64,000 bases of DNA from Hyposmocoma kahamanoa (lineage: Eukaryota > Arthropoda > Insecta > Lepidoptera > Cosmopterigidae): assembly GCF_003589595.1 (NCBI RefSeq), contig NW_020653945.1, positions 7,752,458-7,816,457 of the forward strand, in the 5' to 3' direction. The notes under the pieces are model-generated. The model saw only the letters and a program-made list of their open reading frames with translations, did no database searches and was not told the DNA's origin. The translations under genes were made by a program, and so were the position numbers. Below are positions 1-13,690 of the stretch, one piece after another. The number at the start of each line of letters is the position of its first letter. The first letter of the stretch is position 1.

Positions 1-453
1 ATGTAAGAGTAGTTGAGTACAACCACATAAGTAGTACAACTGTTTAAAACCGTCTTGTCATCGGTGTTAACGCATAGTTTTCAGATACGCTGAGTAAGGG
101 TACTTACAAGAGCGGCATTTCAACAGCTACTACACATCATCTAACTCGAACAAAACGTTGTATAACAAAAGCGCCAAAATACTCTTGAACCACCTTAAAT
201 CGTGAACTCATTCGTTAAATATAAATTAATGGTTGTATGAGGCGCTAAATCATTTTAGAAAGGCCTTTATAATTGAAAGTTTATTAGACGAGTACAATCA
301 TAAGGCTCACACACAATACTTGTATTGCGTCATTACGTTTATACGACTATTGCAAAGCAACTAATATTAAGTAAGATGATCAATTTGTTTTTTATTGACA
401 ACCTAAAGCTTTATAAGTGATATTCAACAGTCAAGCAATAATTATAATCTTAC
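1..453 (-). other. Start of the intron downstream of E1
   Basis: AT-rich sequence beginning with the E1 splice donor. No acceptor-bounded open frame is visible, so the next exon of the gene must lie beyond the left edge. Confidence 0.5.
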
Positions 454-1462
454 CAGAATGTACAGCAACATCGTCGTCAACGTCCAAATAACCACGTCGA
501 ATGCTGATCGGACTATTGACTGCCTGGGATTCGTTCTTCTTAATCAGAGCGCTGATCACTTCTGATTCGCCACCATTATCATCAACAAATTTGTCATAAT
601 CTTCAGTTATATTGGTGATCACGGCTGCACGTTCTTCTAGCCCAACTTCTATGTGCCTTGCTGTTATACTTCGCAGCAAAGAATTGCTCCTTGATAGTTT
701 TGTGCTCCGTGATCTTCGTATGAAATTCAATCCGGATATTTTTCCAGGACTTTTATTTGGACTATCCGGTGTCACTGTTATTTTCGGTGTCCTAAATATT
801 GACGTAGAACTACTGCTACCTCTAATAGGCGATGGCACATTGAGATTTTGTGGTAAAGTTTTAGACTTTTCCTTGCCTTGCGCAAGAAGTTTTGGCGAAT
901 CTGGGATTAGGGACAAATTCGAGTTTAATATTGAAGCTTTAGATTCAGATTTATTTGCAATACCTGCAGACGAATTGTTAAGAATATTGGACGAGATCGA
1001 TACTCCCAAAGGGGAGAAAACTCGGTCGTATCGTGGTTCGTATGACGTGGTACTGCGCAACCTTGGTTTTGACTGTCTTCGAACCCCACTTTCTACGACT
1101 AGTCTAGGGCTGGTTAGGTCGCGCTGGCCTACTCTCGACAGCGCCTCATTGGAGCTCACTGTGGACGATAAAGGACGGCGAAATCGACGTTCTGGAGTAA
1201 AGACGCTAATGTCGCTCTCGCTTTCTGTCAAGGGCGAATCACCTCTAGATTGTATTCGTAATCTTGCGCTGTCTGATGCATGTCTCCTTTTTGGTTTTGT
1301 AGATCCATTTTGTAAATTTTGACCTGATATTAAAGCCTCTTTTTCTTCTGGTGTCAATGGAAGGTAATTGTCGAAACTTTCAAACAATGGTACATAGAAG
1401 ACGGAGCGTCGTCTTGTCTGCTCCTCCCCGGTGGCGTCAGCCGATGACAAAGGACTCGACAT
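454..1462 (-). CDS. Candidate alternative first coding exon E1, Ser/Arg-rich N-terminus (336 aa) of an unidentified large gene
   Basis: The longest credible coding exon in the window. Reading leftwards from the ATG at 1462-1460 the frame stays open for 336 codons plus one base, then meets a strong donor (CTG|GTAAGA, GT at 453-452), so the exon ends in phase 1. An in-frame TAA lies about ten codons upstream with no ATG between, which fixes this start unless the exon is spliced into. The protein is rich in Ser, Arg and Pro and probably disordered, with several basic phosphorylation-type sites (RRRSV at residues 17-21, RRHAS at 59-63, and an RRSRSTKLSRSNS run in the last third). A short hydrophobic/aromatic stretch (FYVPLFESFDNYLPLTPEE, residues 22-40) is the only part that looks structured. 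I see no known domain, signal peptide or membrane segment. It is the nearest of three phase-1 first exons to the left edge. It could also be an internal exon, because a weak AG at its 5' edge would accept phase 1. Confidence 0.75.
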
Positions 1463-4400
1463 GCCGGTAGCGAAGGCGGAGGGCACAATGCCTTAGGGCC
1501 GTTTAGCCAATGCAATGCTATATAGCCACATCATTCACTCCACTTTAAATAGTTTCTTAAAAATAATCCGTTACAGATTTCATGTCACTACACAAATTTT
1601 GAGAAGCACGAATCATTCACTACATCAGTCACTTTAATATATATTTATTTATACGCTTGTCCTACAAAGCGAAGAAACAGATTGGAATGTTGAAGTAAGG
1701 ATCATAAAAGCCTTTGAATACATTTAATTGACAAAATGCTATTTAAAACTTCCTGCATGTTCTGAATGTGTTTATGGGCTCATGAGTAACTAAATTAATT
1801 ATAATTGTAGACATTTATTGCTTACTCTATTAAGAATGACAACCAATAGAAGTAAACAGCATTTATCGATCCATGAAAAAGTGAGTAGGTGAAACGGGCA
1901 TTAATATCAGGATGGCGATAAGATTATGTTCCGACACCCAATCAAGTGGTTGGTTGGAATGGATGAAATATGGCCAAGTTCCACGCTTGCTGCTATTATA
2001 TTTTGTATTATTGTATGATGATTAAAGTTAAAGTTTACGCGCCATGAGATAAATAGTACTTGTAATAAATAACGCACTACGACACAACTTATGAGATACA
2101 ATTTATGTTTATTAAAAGTTACGAAAGTTTTGTACTTGCCGTATAAATTCTTAATATTATTCTTAATAGTGTTGTTCAACAAAAAGTATCACAACATTAC
2201 GGATTTCATATTAAATAAAAGATACTTACAAGTCAACTTACGTCCCAATTTAAAAAGTAACATTATGCATATTTTGAACATATGAAAATTTTGTTTGCAG
2301 AGGAGTGGCGAATGCCGTGCCAACAAATTTAGATACGCCCTTGATAGAAGCAACGCACACCCTGCAGACCAGCGAATCAGCTAATTAACTTAACAAACTG
2401 TCAGCTCATGCACTTAATTTAACACTGATTTAAAAATTGTTCGACAGAAAAACACGGGCTTACGTCTTGCTCTCAATTGTACTAATTGCAAAAATAAAAT
2501 AATATTTTATGAATCAATCAAATAATAATAATCCGCCTGACTTATCAAACCATTGTTATGGTTAAACACAAATCCATTGTTTTTCTGATGTACAAAAGAG
2601 AACCAAATTTATAATGGATTCTTTTAAAGCAAATACATGAAAAGGGCTAGCAATCTGTGTTGTCTGCGTTCATTTTTAAAAATCGTGTGTATTTTGGTGC
2701 AAAAACATCAAATAATTCAAGAAACCAGCAGAGCCTGACTCGTGATGGTTGCGCAGCGTTGAAAAAAAACAAAACACCGGATGTCGTGTGCAGAAGCAAA
2801 AGGGCAAGATCTTAAGTTGTAATCGGGGGCACGACGAAAGCAAAGCTGGCGGAACGAATGAGTTTAACCAGCAAGAAGATGGGTCGAATTCAAATTATGG
2901 ATATAATAGCTTAGGTCTAAGGTCAAACTTCTGAGATTCCTGTTAACACTAGTTACTTAAGTAGATCGAACAATAAGTCAAATACTATGTTAAAACCACT
3001 AGAGCGCAATGAGTAAAAATATTACTTGAGTATTTGCTGTATACATTATTGCAACACGAAGCGTATCACATTCTTCTGATAAAGTTCGTCAAACGACGAG
3101 AACGTGAGACGACGGCGGATTAACGTCAAGTAATGCAGATTCGAAAGCAAAATACTGATTTAATAGTAATTGGTAAAAAAAAAAATTAGGGACTACTGAA
3201 GGCTCAAGAAAACACGATAAAATAAAGAAAACAAAATGTAAGGAAACTCGGAGCAAGTGCAATGGAAGGTGGCGTGACTAACTCAGCGTACATAATCGTG
3301 ATTCAAGCGGCGCCGGCGCAGTTCCATCTGCAACTACGAATCAACTGCAATGGCTATCTACGGGTCCTTCAACTCTATTGACAGGGCCAAGCTGTATTCA
3401 CCTCAGCTTTACTCACTACGCAGTAGTCAATTCAATTTCCTAAATGAAACTCCGCCACAAACAACTATTTTATCGACTTTAGAATTCTGTAATGTTAATA
3501 CATTACAGAATTCAAAACTATTATGTTATGTTTTAGCAACAATGAAAACTGTTATTCCAACCATAACACGCCTTTAATACTGAATCATCTCATATAAGTC
3601 TGCTATCGCGATGCCTCCAGTTTCCATAATGAGACTAAAATAAAACAACTCAATAAGGCAAGATGGCAGGGTATTTTTCTCACGCGGCGCACAAGAGGAT
3701 CCCTCGAGAATAACTCTGCATAATTTGCTTGTCACCCGCTTTATGATCTCTATACTGTCCATAAGATCCTTATATGATATTCGCCTTATTACTATATTAA
3801 TTTTTAGATATTACGGTCTACTTCTTACTGTGGCTAGTAGTGAGAACAACGTGAAGTATCAAATTATAGTTATAATAGTTGCTTAGCTAATCTACTGTTG
3901 TCACAATAGCCGAAGTAAGCTGAGTGCTCTAACGAGAACAAGACTATAACTCAACATCTCAGCATAATGTTAAGGCTTTCTGAGAAAGATTTGAAGCGGC
4001 CGATGAAATTAGTGTCATGCTACCTTTGATGTCGAATGTTTTAGACATTGTTGCAAAACTGATTTAGGCTTTCGCAAAATTATTCCGACGGGGGAATGCA
4101 ACGAACGCCTCGGAACCGCAACCTCTGTTATGCAACCATCAGCAAACTTTTAACCACTATGACGGGATAAAGTAATTTTATACGCACACGTTTCGTAAAT
4201 TACCGTCCAACATTGCGGTCTACATCTACCGAATATTCATTCGTTAGATCACTTTGTTTTATTTTATATCGCGATAATCTTAAATTTTCAACGATATTTG
4301 CCAACTTTTGTAACAACAATTTATGTACGAAATTTAATATATTTTATTCATGGCTAGCTCCATTTATGCAGACAATACTTCTCGATATGTAAGAAATACA

Positions 4401-4875
4401 ATATAAACAAAATGTCTAGGGTAAATTAACACTGGTAACGTTGCATTAACGTAATCAAATCATCTTCGTATTATCCATGCCGTTATTTTTGTCAAGGTTA
4501 TAAACACAAACCTATTTTGCGCCTTTGTTGTTTTAGATTTTACGAAAAATTAGAGATCATAACTGTTTTTATGACCCCAGAAATGTGTGTTGTATGACGG
4601 TCATGAATGCCCAATGAAACTACCCATAAATCGCGTACGTCGATAGTGACGCGATGTGATCATAAATGAAAACATGTTAGTTATTTGAATCATGTCCTAT
4701 AAATAAATTAATAACTCAACAGGATATATTTGTGTGTATAATCGAAATATATATACCACTAATATGTAAAGAAAACAAAATTGTATGGTATAATATGCTT
4801 ACTTGAAAAGACATTTCGGTTTATGACATTTAAATATGGAGTTCGTAGGTTTTCGCGATTGTCAGAATTTAAACT
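1463..4875. other. Non-coding stretch upstream of E1, no gene seen
   Basis: Contains the presumptive E1 leader (1463 to about 1650) and otherwise AT-rich unique DNA. A 75-codon plus-strand open frame starts at an ATG at 3350 just after a GC-rich patch (3308-3340), but it has no splice signals or family resemblance. A perfect hairpin sits at 3482-3513. Confidence 0.4.
3482..3513. repeat. Perfect 14-bp inverted repeat with 4-nt loop
   Basis: Arms GAATTCTGTAATGT and ACATTACAGAATTC flank the loop TAAT. There is no T-run after it that would suggest a terminator, and no evidence that it is transcribed. Confidence 0.6.
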
Positions 4876-5355
4876 ATTTTTAACCGACATCAAAAAACGG
4901 AGGAGGTTCTCAATTCGACTGTATTTTTTTTTTGTATATGTAACGCGATAACTCCGGTATTTGTGAACCGATTTTCATGATTCTTTTTTTGTTGGAAAGG
5001 GGTCCATAGTGGTCCCATTTCATTTTGAAGAAAACCATCCACCTCTAAGAGTGGCTGTTCACGCATGAAGATTCATTTTTATAAATAGCGCCTAAATTTT
5101 GTTATAAGGAGCAGTTATTTTACTGGTTGATTGTACTATTCTCTAATTCAAGGCGTTTTTCTCTCTCAATTTTCTTTGAGTAGTGAGAACCCATTTTCAT
5201 TATCTCCTGTGTCAAGTTCCGTATAGTGGTGAACTAGAGGATAAATCCGGGTTTGCGCACCGGTAACCGATTTCAAAAAAACTTAGATAATAAAAATAGA
5301 TATATAATTCCACGTATTTTGGGGTCGGTTTTTTTAGTACTCTGTACGGAGATTA
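4876..5355 (+). repeat. Interspersed repeat with AACCGAC/GTCGGTT ends, copy 1
   Basis: About 480 bp starting TTTTAACCGACATCAAAA and ending near GGGGTCGGTTTTTTTAG plus a conserved tail TACTCTGTAC-GAGATTAT. Internal landmarks shared with the copies at 39.5 and 48.0 kb are TAACGCGATAACTCCGG, GTGAACCGATTTTCATGA, CATAGTGGTCCCATTTCA and GGCTGTTCACGCATGAAG. It carries no coding capacity, so it is a non-autonomous element. Superfamily not determined. Confidence 0.65.
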
Positions 5356-5861
5356 TTTCGGATCTAAGTCGTGTATATTTGTTCCTTTTTTTTTAAAACA
5401 GACGCAACGTTTCGGGCACTTTATAGGTCCCGTGATCACGGCTGACTGAGATAATAAAGTCATCAACCAGTTATTTCTAATATTAATACAAAACACCTTA
5501 TTTTTCACTACAGTACTTTTTCAATTTAAATCCGAAACAATAGTTTCATTTCCTCTGATATATCAATATTTTAAACCTACATACATCTTTAAAAATAAAA
5601 TAATGCTAGTTATTATTATATAAGGAATAAAAAGAAATTGTCAAATAAATTACGTATACCAATTTTGGATGAGTAATATAAAGTACGAAACAGGACGTGC
5701 GCGCGCTACCGCAGAACAAGTTTTCACCATACGTGTGCGGGCCAGGAATCCGAGCGCTACCCCCATGTACCATAGTGCCAGTTCATGTATCTCATTCTAC
5801 TCAAATCATACTTTGTTCGAAAATGGTGAATATTCAAAAATACTTAGAATGTAAAAAAAAT

Positions 5862-6158
5862 TATAGCAGTAGAACTCTTTGTGAAAGAGTTCGTACAGGG
5901 AAGTACTGTCACCATGCCTATTCCTGCCACCAAGCGGTAATGTGACCATTAAATGCGTTCAGGTTTTGAAGGGTAAGGGTGCTAGTGAACTTAAAGGCAC
6001 TTAAGACTTGTCAACTTATGTCTCAGGGTGACGGGCGCAGTGGCAGTGCCCCTCAGATCTTGTCGCTCTGCAACTGTTATGGACAGGCGTGTCGCTTACC
6101 ACCAGGCGCACAACTTGTTCGTCCCCTCATTTGGTATTATAAAATAAAAAAATAAAAA
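5862..6158 (+). mobile_element. Short retroposon family R, copy A
   Basis: A roughly 290-bp element starting at AGCAGTAGAACTCTTTG and ending at CGTCCCCTCATTTGGTATTA followed by an A-rich tail. The same 5' boundary and the same internal blocks (GGGAAGTA.TG.CACC, GACTTGTCAACTTATG, ACCAGGCGCACAACTTGTTC) recur at 16.4, 29.1 and 30.5 kb. The A-rich 3' end indicates retroposition by a LINE machinery. I see no obvious tRNA-type B box at its 5' end, so it may be a LINE 3' end rather than a classical SINE. Confidence 0.6.
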
Positions 6159-9100
6159 TATGGTTAACAAGTAAAGCGATTCTCGTTTAAATTCACGCCT
6201 AGAGAAAAGAGTCAAACTAAGACTTAAAAAAATCCTTCTTAGGTGCCTATGGATGGAGACGGATTAACATTAATCATGATTTCATAGTGCAACTGCGGAT
6301 GTACTCAGTGTATTTTAGAACTTCCTCGATGGACATGCGAACGACTCTACAAACGAGAGGCAAGATGTTGAGCGCAAGATACTGGTTTGTTGACCGGACC
6401 CTGTGCAGTGAGTATTTGCGTTTAACTCCACGACAGACCAGTACTTTAGAATGGGTCGTTTACAACACGTGGTGTTTAACTAACTACACATCGACTTTAC
6501 GGTAATGATAATGTTGTATACAAACGTTGAAATAATTGCTTCACTATAATAGTTCTTACTCACTTTAACGCAAATTCTGCTGCACTTAAATGTAAATTTT
6601 ATTTCAAATTCCAACTCGTTATTGTTAGCAATTTCTAGAAAAATCAATCTATCTAGGTGGTATGAAAACATCATCAATCAAGTGATCTCGAAGGGATCAA
6701 AGTTGTCAATACGTCCGACCCACACGTTTTATTATGCTAAGGGCTGATGCGAGGTAATTACTTAGAAATTTGCATTTCCCAGATGATAATTTCTCTATAC
6801 ATATATGTTGTCGTGCATGCTTTACAATAATCGTTTAATAAAGTTTAATATACTTTTTGGTAGTTTTACTAACACGCGTTATTGGTTATGGTACAAAGTT
6901 ACGTTATTACAGTACTGAAGCATTGTCAACATAAATGTAAATACTACGTCCAATAGTGGCGTTTAGAACTCGAAAATAGGTTCTACAACTGGTAAATAAT
7001 TACTGGCATATAGACATAGCGTCAGGAAGCATTTATTACAATAATTGCAAACGGAATACTTCGACAGGCGCGGCCTACAAAAGCAATATCACGTTCTTAA
7101 ACAAAGCGTTCAATCAAACCAGTCTTCTAATAAATCTCGTTTAATGGAATTCTTCGAAAATAAAATGTGAAAGATTAATTATATAACAATTTACTACTAA
7201 ACACAAAGGATAGTACGCGGGTAACGGGACCCCCGCTCGGTGTAGATTCCCCATGCATCCTTAAAATTACGCCATAATGTACCATTATCTGTAAATTGAC
7301 ACAGATTAGAAGAGCGGATAAAACAGATTTATTCGTAGTCTATCAATGTTATCTAGATTGAAGCGAGAACCGCTCTCCGTTTGCGTTGAAGCGGATGCCA
7401 TGAAGACATGCTCACGAGCCGGTTCTTGGACGCGGCTAACGACGTACTAAGTGCTTTCAAACAGATCATATAATATACAGCAAACACATATAATACATAT
7501 ACTCGAATTTCTGTACTTTTATCTGTAAATATGACTGTTATTAATGTTACATGGCCGAGAGTATAATACCTACACGCAAGAACTTGGAAGAAATTGAATG
7601 ATCTATTTTATTTTTTAAATCCGCTGTAATTATGTTATTTATCATCAAAGTTATTACAAAAACGCCATTTATTTACTTTCGTGGCAATCGGGCAATAGAA
7701 ATAAAGAAAACAAAGAAAATTGTTAAACTTATTCCCAAAATACAAAAAAAGAAAACAATACGTCGATTACCGTAAGTACGTACGCGAATGCTGTTGATTT
7801 GCACATTCATTTAATTCATTCAAATTACGAGACGTCTAAACAGAATGTCGTCATTCATTATTCACTTAATCTCAGCTAAGTGAAGTGAGCGCCGAAAGTG
7901 AGCTGCAAAAACGCCAGCCAGTCCCGTTAATTTAAAGATTGTTTCACGACTGCACTCCCAAAGCTGGTTATAGGAAACACGTGCATGCTTGGTCCAACGA
8001 AACTGGTATCGACTTAACTCATCTAGAATAAACTAAACTCAAAGTATAGTAACAATTTCATTCAACGTTTCTTTTTTACTTTACGTAAACCACAACGCTA
8101 AATACTCACAATAATTATTATTGCTTAGATTAAGCATATGATTAACGATCAACGAAGAAAAGGCAATGAGCTAATTGGGTCGGTTGATCCGACTTCCGAT
8201 ATCGCCGTTAATTAACTTTTTAACATAAAAAACGTCGGTGCACAAAACCTTGTCAACAATTCCGTTACTGGTTTTCAGCTTTTCTCTCTTTTAAAGCGAT
8301 AAGCTACTTATCTTTCGTGGTTACAATTATTCTATTAAACGGTCATCGCGACTAACTGAACCGGCTAAACCGAAATGTTCGAAAAAATTAAAAGAATGTG
8401 AAACTTACTTAACAAATATGGCGATGCAAGTACACTCATGCCTTCGGGATATAGGGCAGATGGGAGGGTCACGATAAAAGCTCTTAGTTGCCGCAAGACG
8501 CCGAAACGAGGCCACCGTGACTCCGTAGACGCTGTACTAAATGCAGTACGTTTGTAAACAGGAACTGTCAGTCACAACCCATGACTTTAATCGTAATATT
8601 GTATCACGAATTGGACACACTACCCATATGTGTTCAATCATTTAAATGTACCTTTCATATCAACAACGATACCGATTGATCATTTCGTTTATTGAATGTT
8701 TATTTTGGCGTGGTTCATATTTGTACACGTATTCAATAAATACTCGTGATTAAATATATCAAGGACACGCTTTTAATACCTACTACATCCGGTGAAAACC
8801 AAACGAAGAGTTAACTGGGTACAAAAAAAAACATAAACTTTACTTTCTAATCATACAAAAGTAGAAGTTCAAAGGTACAAGAAGAAATAAATGTAGAATG
8901 AGGCAAACAAAGCATTCAGAACTCGTTCGAGAGACCACTGCGCTCACGTTGGGTAATAACGATTCTCCACGCTACGCGCCGTGTGCATGGCCAATGTTTA
9001 TGCAAAGAAACATTGACGAACAAAAGTTTCCATAGTGCAAACTCACTTACAAAAGGCAAGCGTGGAAAGGTGAAAATAAAGGTCAGTTAATTAAAGAAAG

Positions 9101-12100
9101 AACGCGTAAAATCTTAACATTCGAATTATTTTAAAAGTTTGACGATAAAAGTATAAATGTATGACCTATTCAAGAAACAAAGAGTGGAATATTCATGTTG
9201 CGAATGTAGTACAACAAAATAGAATCGTGACAGAACAAATCACAATGCGGTCCTGAGTCCTACGTTCACCAACCGAAGGTCACGATCAGACAATATTCAG
9301 TATTATCTTATTCAAATGTGATTTAAATCTGGCCATAATCGTATGTTGAAAGGTCGTAATCATGACAGCGAGCATTCAAATTAAGTATTTTATATGTCCA
9401 AAATTCATTAACCTGCTAATAATACGCTAAATATTTATTACTATTCGTTCGGTTCTATGCTCTGGAGGTATGGCATGGTAATGTAATTACGAATGCTACA
9501 CAAAAGACCAAGAAATAAATATTCTAATTGTTATCTACATAATGACAGCATTTACTAATCTTACAAATATTAAATTGTTTTCCGGTCTTATCGCCGAACA
9601 GACGGTGCTTAAGTAATGACAATAAATTATCAGACAAAAGTATAATGACTCTCGTTATGTAAATAATCAGTTTTGACGAAAAATCTCGTGACTAGAATAA
9701 GTAAATGCAATTCGTAATAAATAGCAAGTCTCGATTCTTAAGCCGATTAGCGTAATTGAGAGGTGAATCAACATTGAGATTTCATTTCGTGTTCGTAAGG
9801 TGATTCATTCGATGTTAGTACATCGTACAAATTGCCAGGAAATAGGTATCCTATTGCTTTTACTGCTATTTTAGAAATGCTGTCTTTAAGAATTAGGAAT
9901 AATCGAAAAACATTTCTCTACATGAAATAAAAGTTAATTAAATTAACTACCTATTTTTATTAAATTAGACATGTACTCGTAATCTGGTGAGTACATTTAT
10001 ACTCGACTAATTGACTTTAGCTTTAACGCTAATATCCAAGTAATTAGATAGCAAAATAAACAACTGTTCTCTAGATAAGAAACCATGACCTAAACTGCAG
10101 ATATCTTAAGGCTAATGAACTAATGCGTAAATAGAATCCAGTTATCTGTCAACAATTATATGATCCTTAGTCCTTACCACAAATTAAATTAAACAATATA
10201 ATATACCATAGCAAGAACTGACATTGAGATAACCCGACTTCCTGTGTTTTTCCTTGATTATACATTATTATCATTTATAGACGATTTAGGCTTATTATAT
10301 GCAGAATCTGTTTGTATTTCGTGTACCTAATTATATATATTGGTTCCTAAACAATCGTATCAAATAGAGCGTGAAAAAGAGACAATAGACCATGTTTACA
10401 CGTTAAATGCATCAATGCACACGTGATTGTAGTTAGTATTCAAACAATCAGGATATATTTACACTATATAGTACAGAAAGTTAAAAACAATACTTTGTAA
10501 GTTTGTAAACTTCTATACCAAAACTTTAGTATTTTCCAGCTATAAGCACACCTAGTGGAAAGAAGCTTCGAGACTAACGAAGTTTAAATTTACTTAAAGA
10601 GCGCTTAGTAAAATACGACCAAAACAAAGATAGTTGGCAAAAGATATCAGCTCAGAAATACGCAGCCAAGGCTCTTGAATACTAAGCCGAGATACTATCA
10701 GAGGGCACTGGCCTTTAACATAGAAAGCTTCGAAGTAGACAAAGAGCTTATTGGCACCATTAGAACAAGAATGAGACATTTTGACGCATCACAAATTTAA
10801 ATGCATGCAGATTTAACACCTAGTGGTAATAAAAAAAGGGATCATCCCACTTTGTTACGCCATCAACCTCAACTCGTTAGGCCATTAAAAGTATAGACAT
10901 AAAAACTAACGAAACAGTTACAAAAAGATGACCCGTGACTCAAATGTGAAGAATGAATTGAGGCAACGTAGCGGTCTCCACTGATTACGATATTCAACAA
11001 AACATTGACCACAAATGAATGAATGATATACTAACACAAATTAATCAACTTCAAATAACTTTGATTAGCTTATTTGTCTCGCTAAAATTATAACGCGATA
11101 ATGAATATCATTTTATTTTACCGTTTCCGTTTGGTGCACGATATTAAAGTAACAATTCATTTAAAAAATATAATTATGATGTAATCACGACGGGGAACGG
11201 AAGTAAGGAGCTGGGAGAACATGAAATCTTTGTCAAACTCACATTAAAATAGTGTTTAAAAAATTATGACTGAATTAAAGGCGAATTCAAATCACCTGTT
11301 TAGTATGTAAAGAGACACCTGCGTCGACAGATGGTGAACAAAAAACGGTCCTTCACAACAGGAAAGTACAGGTTACTCCAGAAGCAATTTGAGGATAATT
11401 TTAAACTTAGTTTAAAAGTTATGTATTCCAAAAAGTAATAAGGAAGTTTAAATGAGTTTAATTAAGCAGTGATTTTTTAGACAAACCAGGAAGACTAAGT
11501 ATTACGTAAAAGGTATACAAGAGGGAATAAAAAGAGTTGCATGTCGAGTCCGGTTTGGCGCTGTGCCGGCGGGCAGGTCTGGAATGTGACCCAGACCCCT
11601 ACGGGATTCGAATCGGTGACTCATAAGAGCACATTATTATTTCGTATAACAACAGTTCCTGATTTGAAAGTCACTAACAAGCGTGGGTGCATAGATAAAC
11701 AGGATTTAACGCCTACCCATGACTTTTTTATTTAGTTATCTTATGAGATACAACATAGAAATTTCAATATTAACTATCGTGGTGAAGTTTCATCACGTCG
11801 TCGTAATTTCTTTTCTAGAATTGAGTATAATTTACTGCAAACCCACATTTTATGGCGAGAATTGAAAAACGAAAGTATGTATGTATATTTTTATACTTTC
11901 CATTAAAATTAATTTCATTCGTTTACGGTACAAACGATTAAGAATTCACAACATCAGAATCAATAGAAAAGTTTGCAAAATCTTTCCCCCCAAGTCCGTT
12001 TCGGAGGTCAAGAAGAGACGTAAAATTTGTTTATGACTGAAAGCCTTTGAAGAATCTCAAGCTGAGAGGCGAATTTGGTAATAAGATTAATTCCAAGGGC

Positions 12101-13560
12101 TGCGGGTTGGCAACGAAACGGAATAGCTACTCAATTTGTAGTAACAAACTTCTCATGTTACAAGAAATGAATTTAACAAATGTCATGTTTCTGGATAAAT
12201 TCAAGGGAAGAAACCACTTTATTGACGGCAGGAATGCCCTTTAAAGTGAGTGACGCGGTTTACGAATGCATTCCACGGCTGTTGTCAGTCAAACAAAAGG
12301 CATAATCTCAGGACTTGCGATTCAAAATGGCATCCCGACATTCGAGCATAATAAACTTTCGGAATGTGTACCGTCAAAGCCTACTGGACTTATGTACGTT
12401 CGCCTGTTTTATTTATTAAAGCACCCTTAATATCAGTCAATAAAACAAGAAATATATTGGTCTTGCTTCTCTCGTGTAGTAATAGAGACATTAAACTTTA
12501 AAATCTTGATGATTTTACTACAAGATATCTCTACACTATTTATGTGATGTAAAAAAGAGAGCATGAATTACTATGACAATATCAAACCGCCACACACAGT
12601 TATATGCAACAAGTTAAACCTGCTCGTGCAAGACGTCGTAACTTCAAGGGTTGTTATAGGTTTTTGAATGTTGAACAAAAGAATAGCCAAAATAATATCG
12701 AACGTCACATTCGTGGAACGAAGGATGAAGTTATATAAATGCGTTACGCAGATACTTTAAAGAACAAAAAACTAGAAAGTAGGAGCAACATTTTGCATGA
12801 TTAGTGAGTCAACTCTGTTTCACCCTAAAGATTCACTGAAGCGTGAACCAAGAAGGGGAAGTGCATGCACTACCAATATGTTAATTAACACCTACGCCAC
12901 ACTTGTGACTTTCGGTGAAAGTCTCCATGATCTCACAGTCATAGATATCATAATAAACGCGTAAGTTTATAAACAATATCATTATTGAGATCTAACAATA
13001 TTTTATAAACATTTGCTATATTTTAGTAAATAGGTTTAGAAATGCCATGTCAAACGAATGCTGTAAAAAGAGTTATGGCATTTCATCGATCCTTAAAAGT
13101 TTTGTTATGGTGTCAATAAAATTAATGCTGGTATTTCCATCTGCCGCAGTTCGTTTAAGCTTAGGTTTATGTCAAGGCTTAGTGGTAACTGTTAGAAATC
13201 AAATTATTCTCTTATTTTAATAATTATCTTAGTTACTACACATACGGCTGATAAGATCCAAAAAATCCAACATTCCATTATTATTAACATAATTTTACGG
13301 AATTTTCAACGCATGTAGTTGTGATAATGGCCGGAACTTTTAAAAATTACATTCCAATGATTCTCACTAAAATTATCACTTTCATTCACAAAGAAAGCAA
13401 AACAATAATAATTAACAAAGTTTTGATTATACAAAATTCCAACATACGAACGTGGTATAATGCACAGATTTTTTATACTCATTACACACTTTTTAGCACT
13501 AATAGTCTAATTTTATTGCACTTAACACACTTTTCGCTTAATAGAAATTGATATTAGTAA
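6159..13560. other. Long gene-free AT-rich stretch
   Basis: More than 7 kb in which I find no credible exon, no tRNA and no clear transposon copy. Open frames are short and without coding character. Probably intron of the large minus-strand gene. A small GC-richer patch at about 8450-8530 has no visible feature. Confidence 0.4.
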
Positions 13561-13574
13561 CTTAGAAATTACGA

Positions 13575-13690
13575 AACAGATAAACGCGCGGCCGGCAGGC
13601 GGCGTAACAGCCGGAGTGGACTCTAGTAAGTTTTGTTGACAAGCGCGGGTCGCCGCGCTCTCAGTCGCCATGTTGGAATACTTCGGTCGT
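13575..13690 (-). promoter_or_regulatory. GC-rich patch with a CAACATGGCG start-like motif; possible promoter or leader exon
   Basis: A CpG-rich island in AT-rich DNA. On the minus strand it contains CCAACATGGCGACTG with the ATG at 13671-13669, followed by a 49-codon frame (MATESAATRACQQ start). The motif resembles the YY1/TISU-type initiator SAASATGGCGGC known from short-leader genes. No donor in phase 1 with good consensus follows; the best GT (GTAATT at 13572) is phase 0. It may be an untranslated first exon, a separate short gene start, or chance. Confidence 0.25.

Noticed and set aside
612..1322. A 236-codon plus-strand open frame
   Set aside because: It lies antisense to E1, which has a better start, strong donor, coding-like composition and PKA-type motifs. 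The plus frame is its shadow.
11541..11735. Possible tRNA-like B box (GGATTCGAATCGG) at about 11600
   Set aside because: No A box at proper spacing, no cloverleaf, and no repeat copies in the window.
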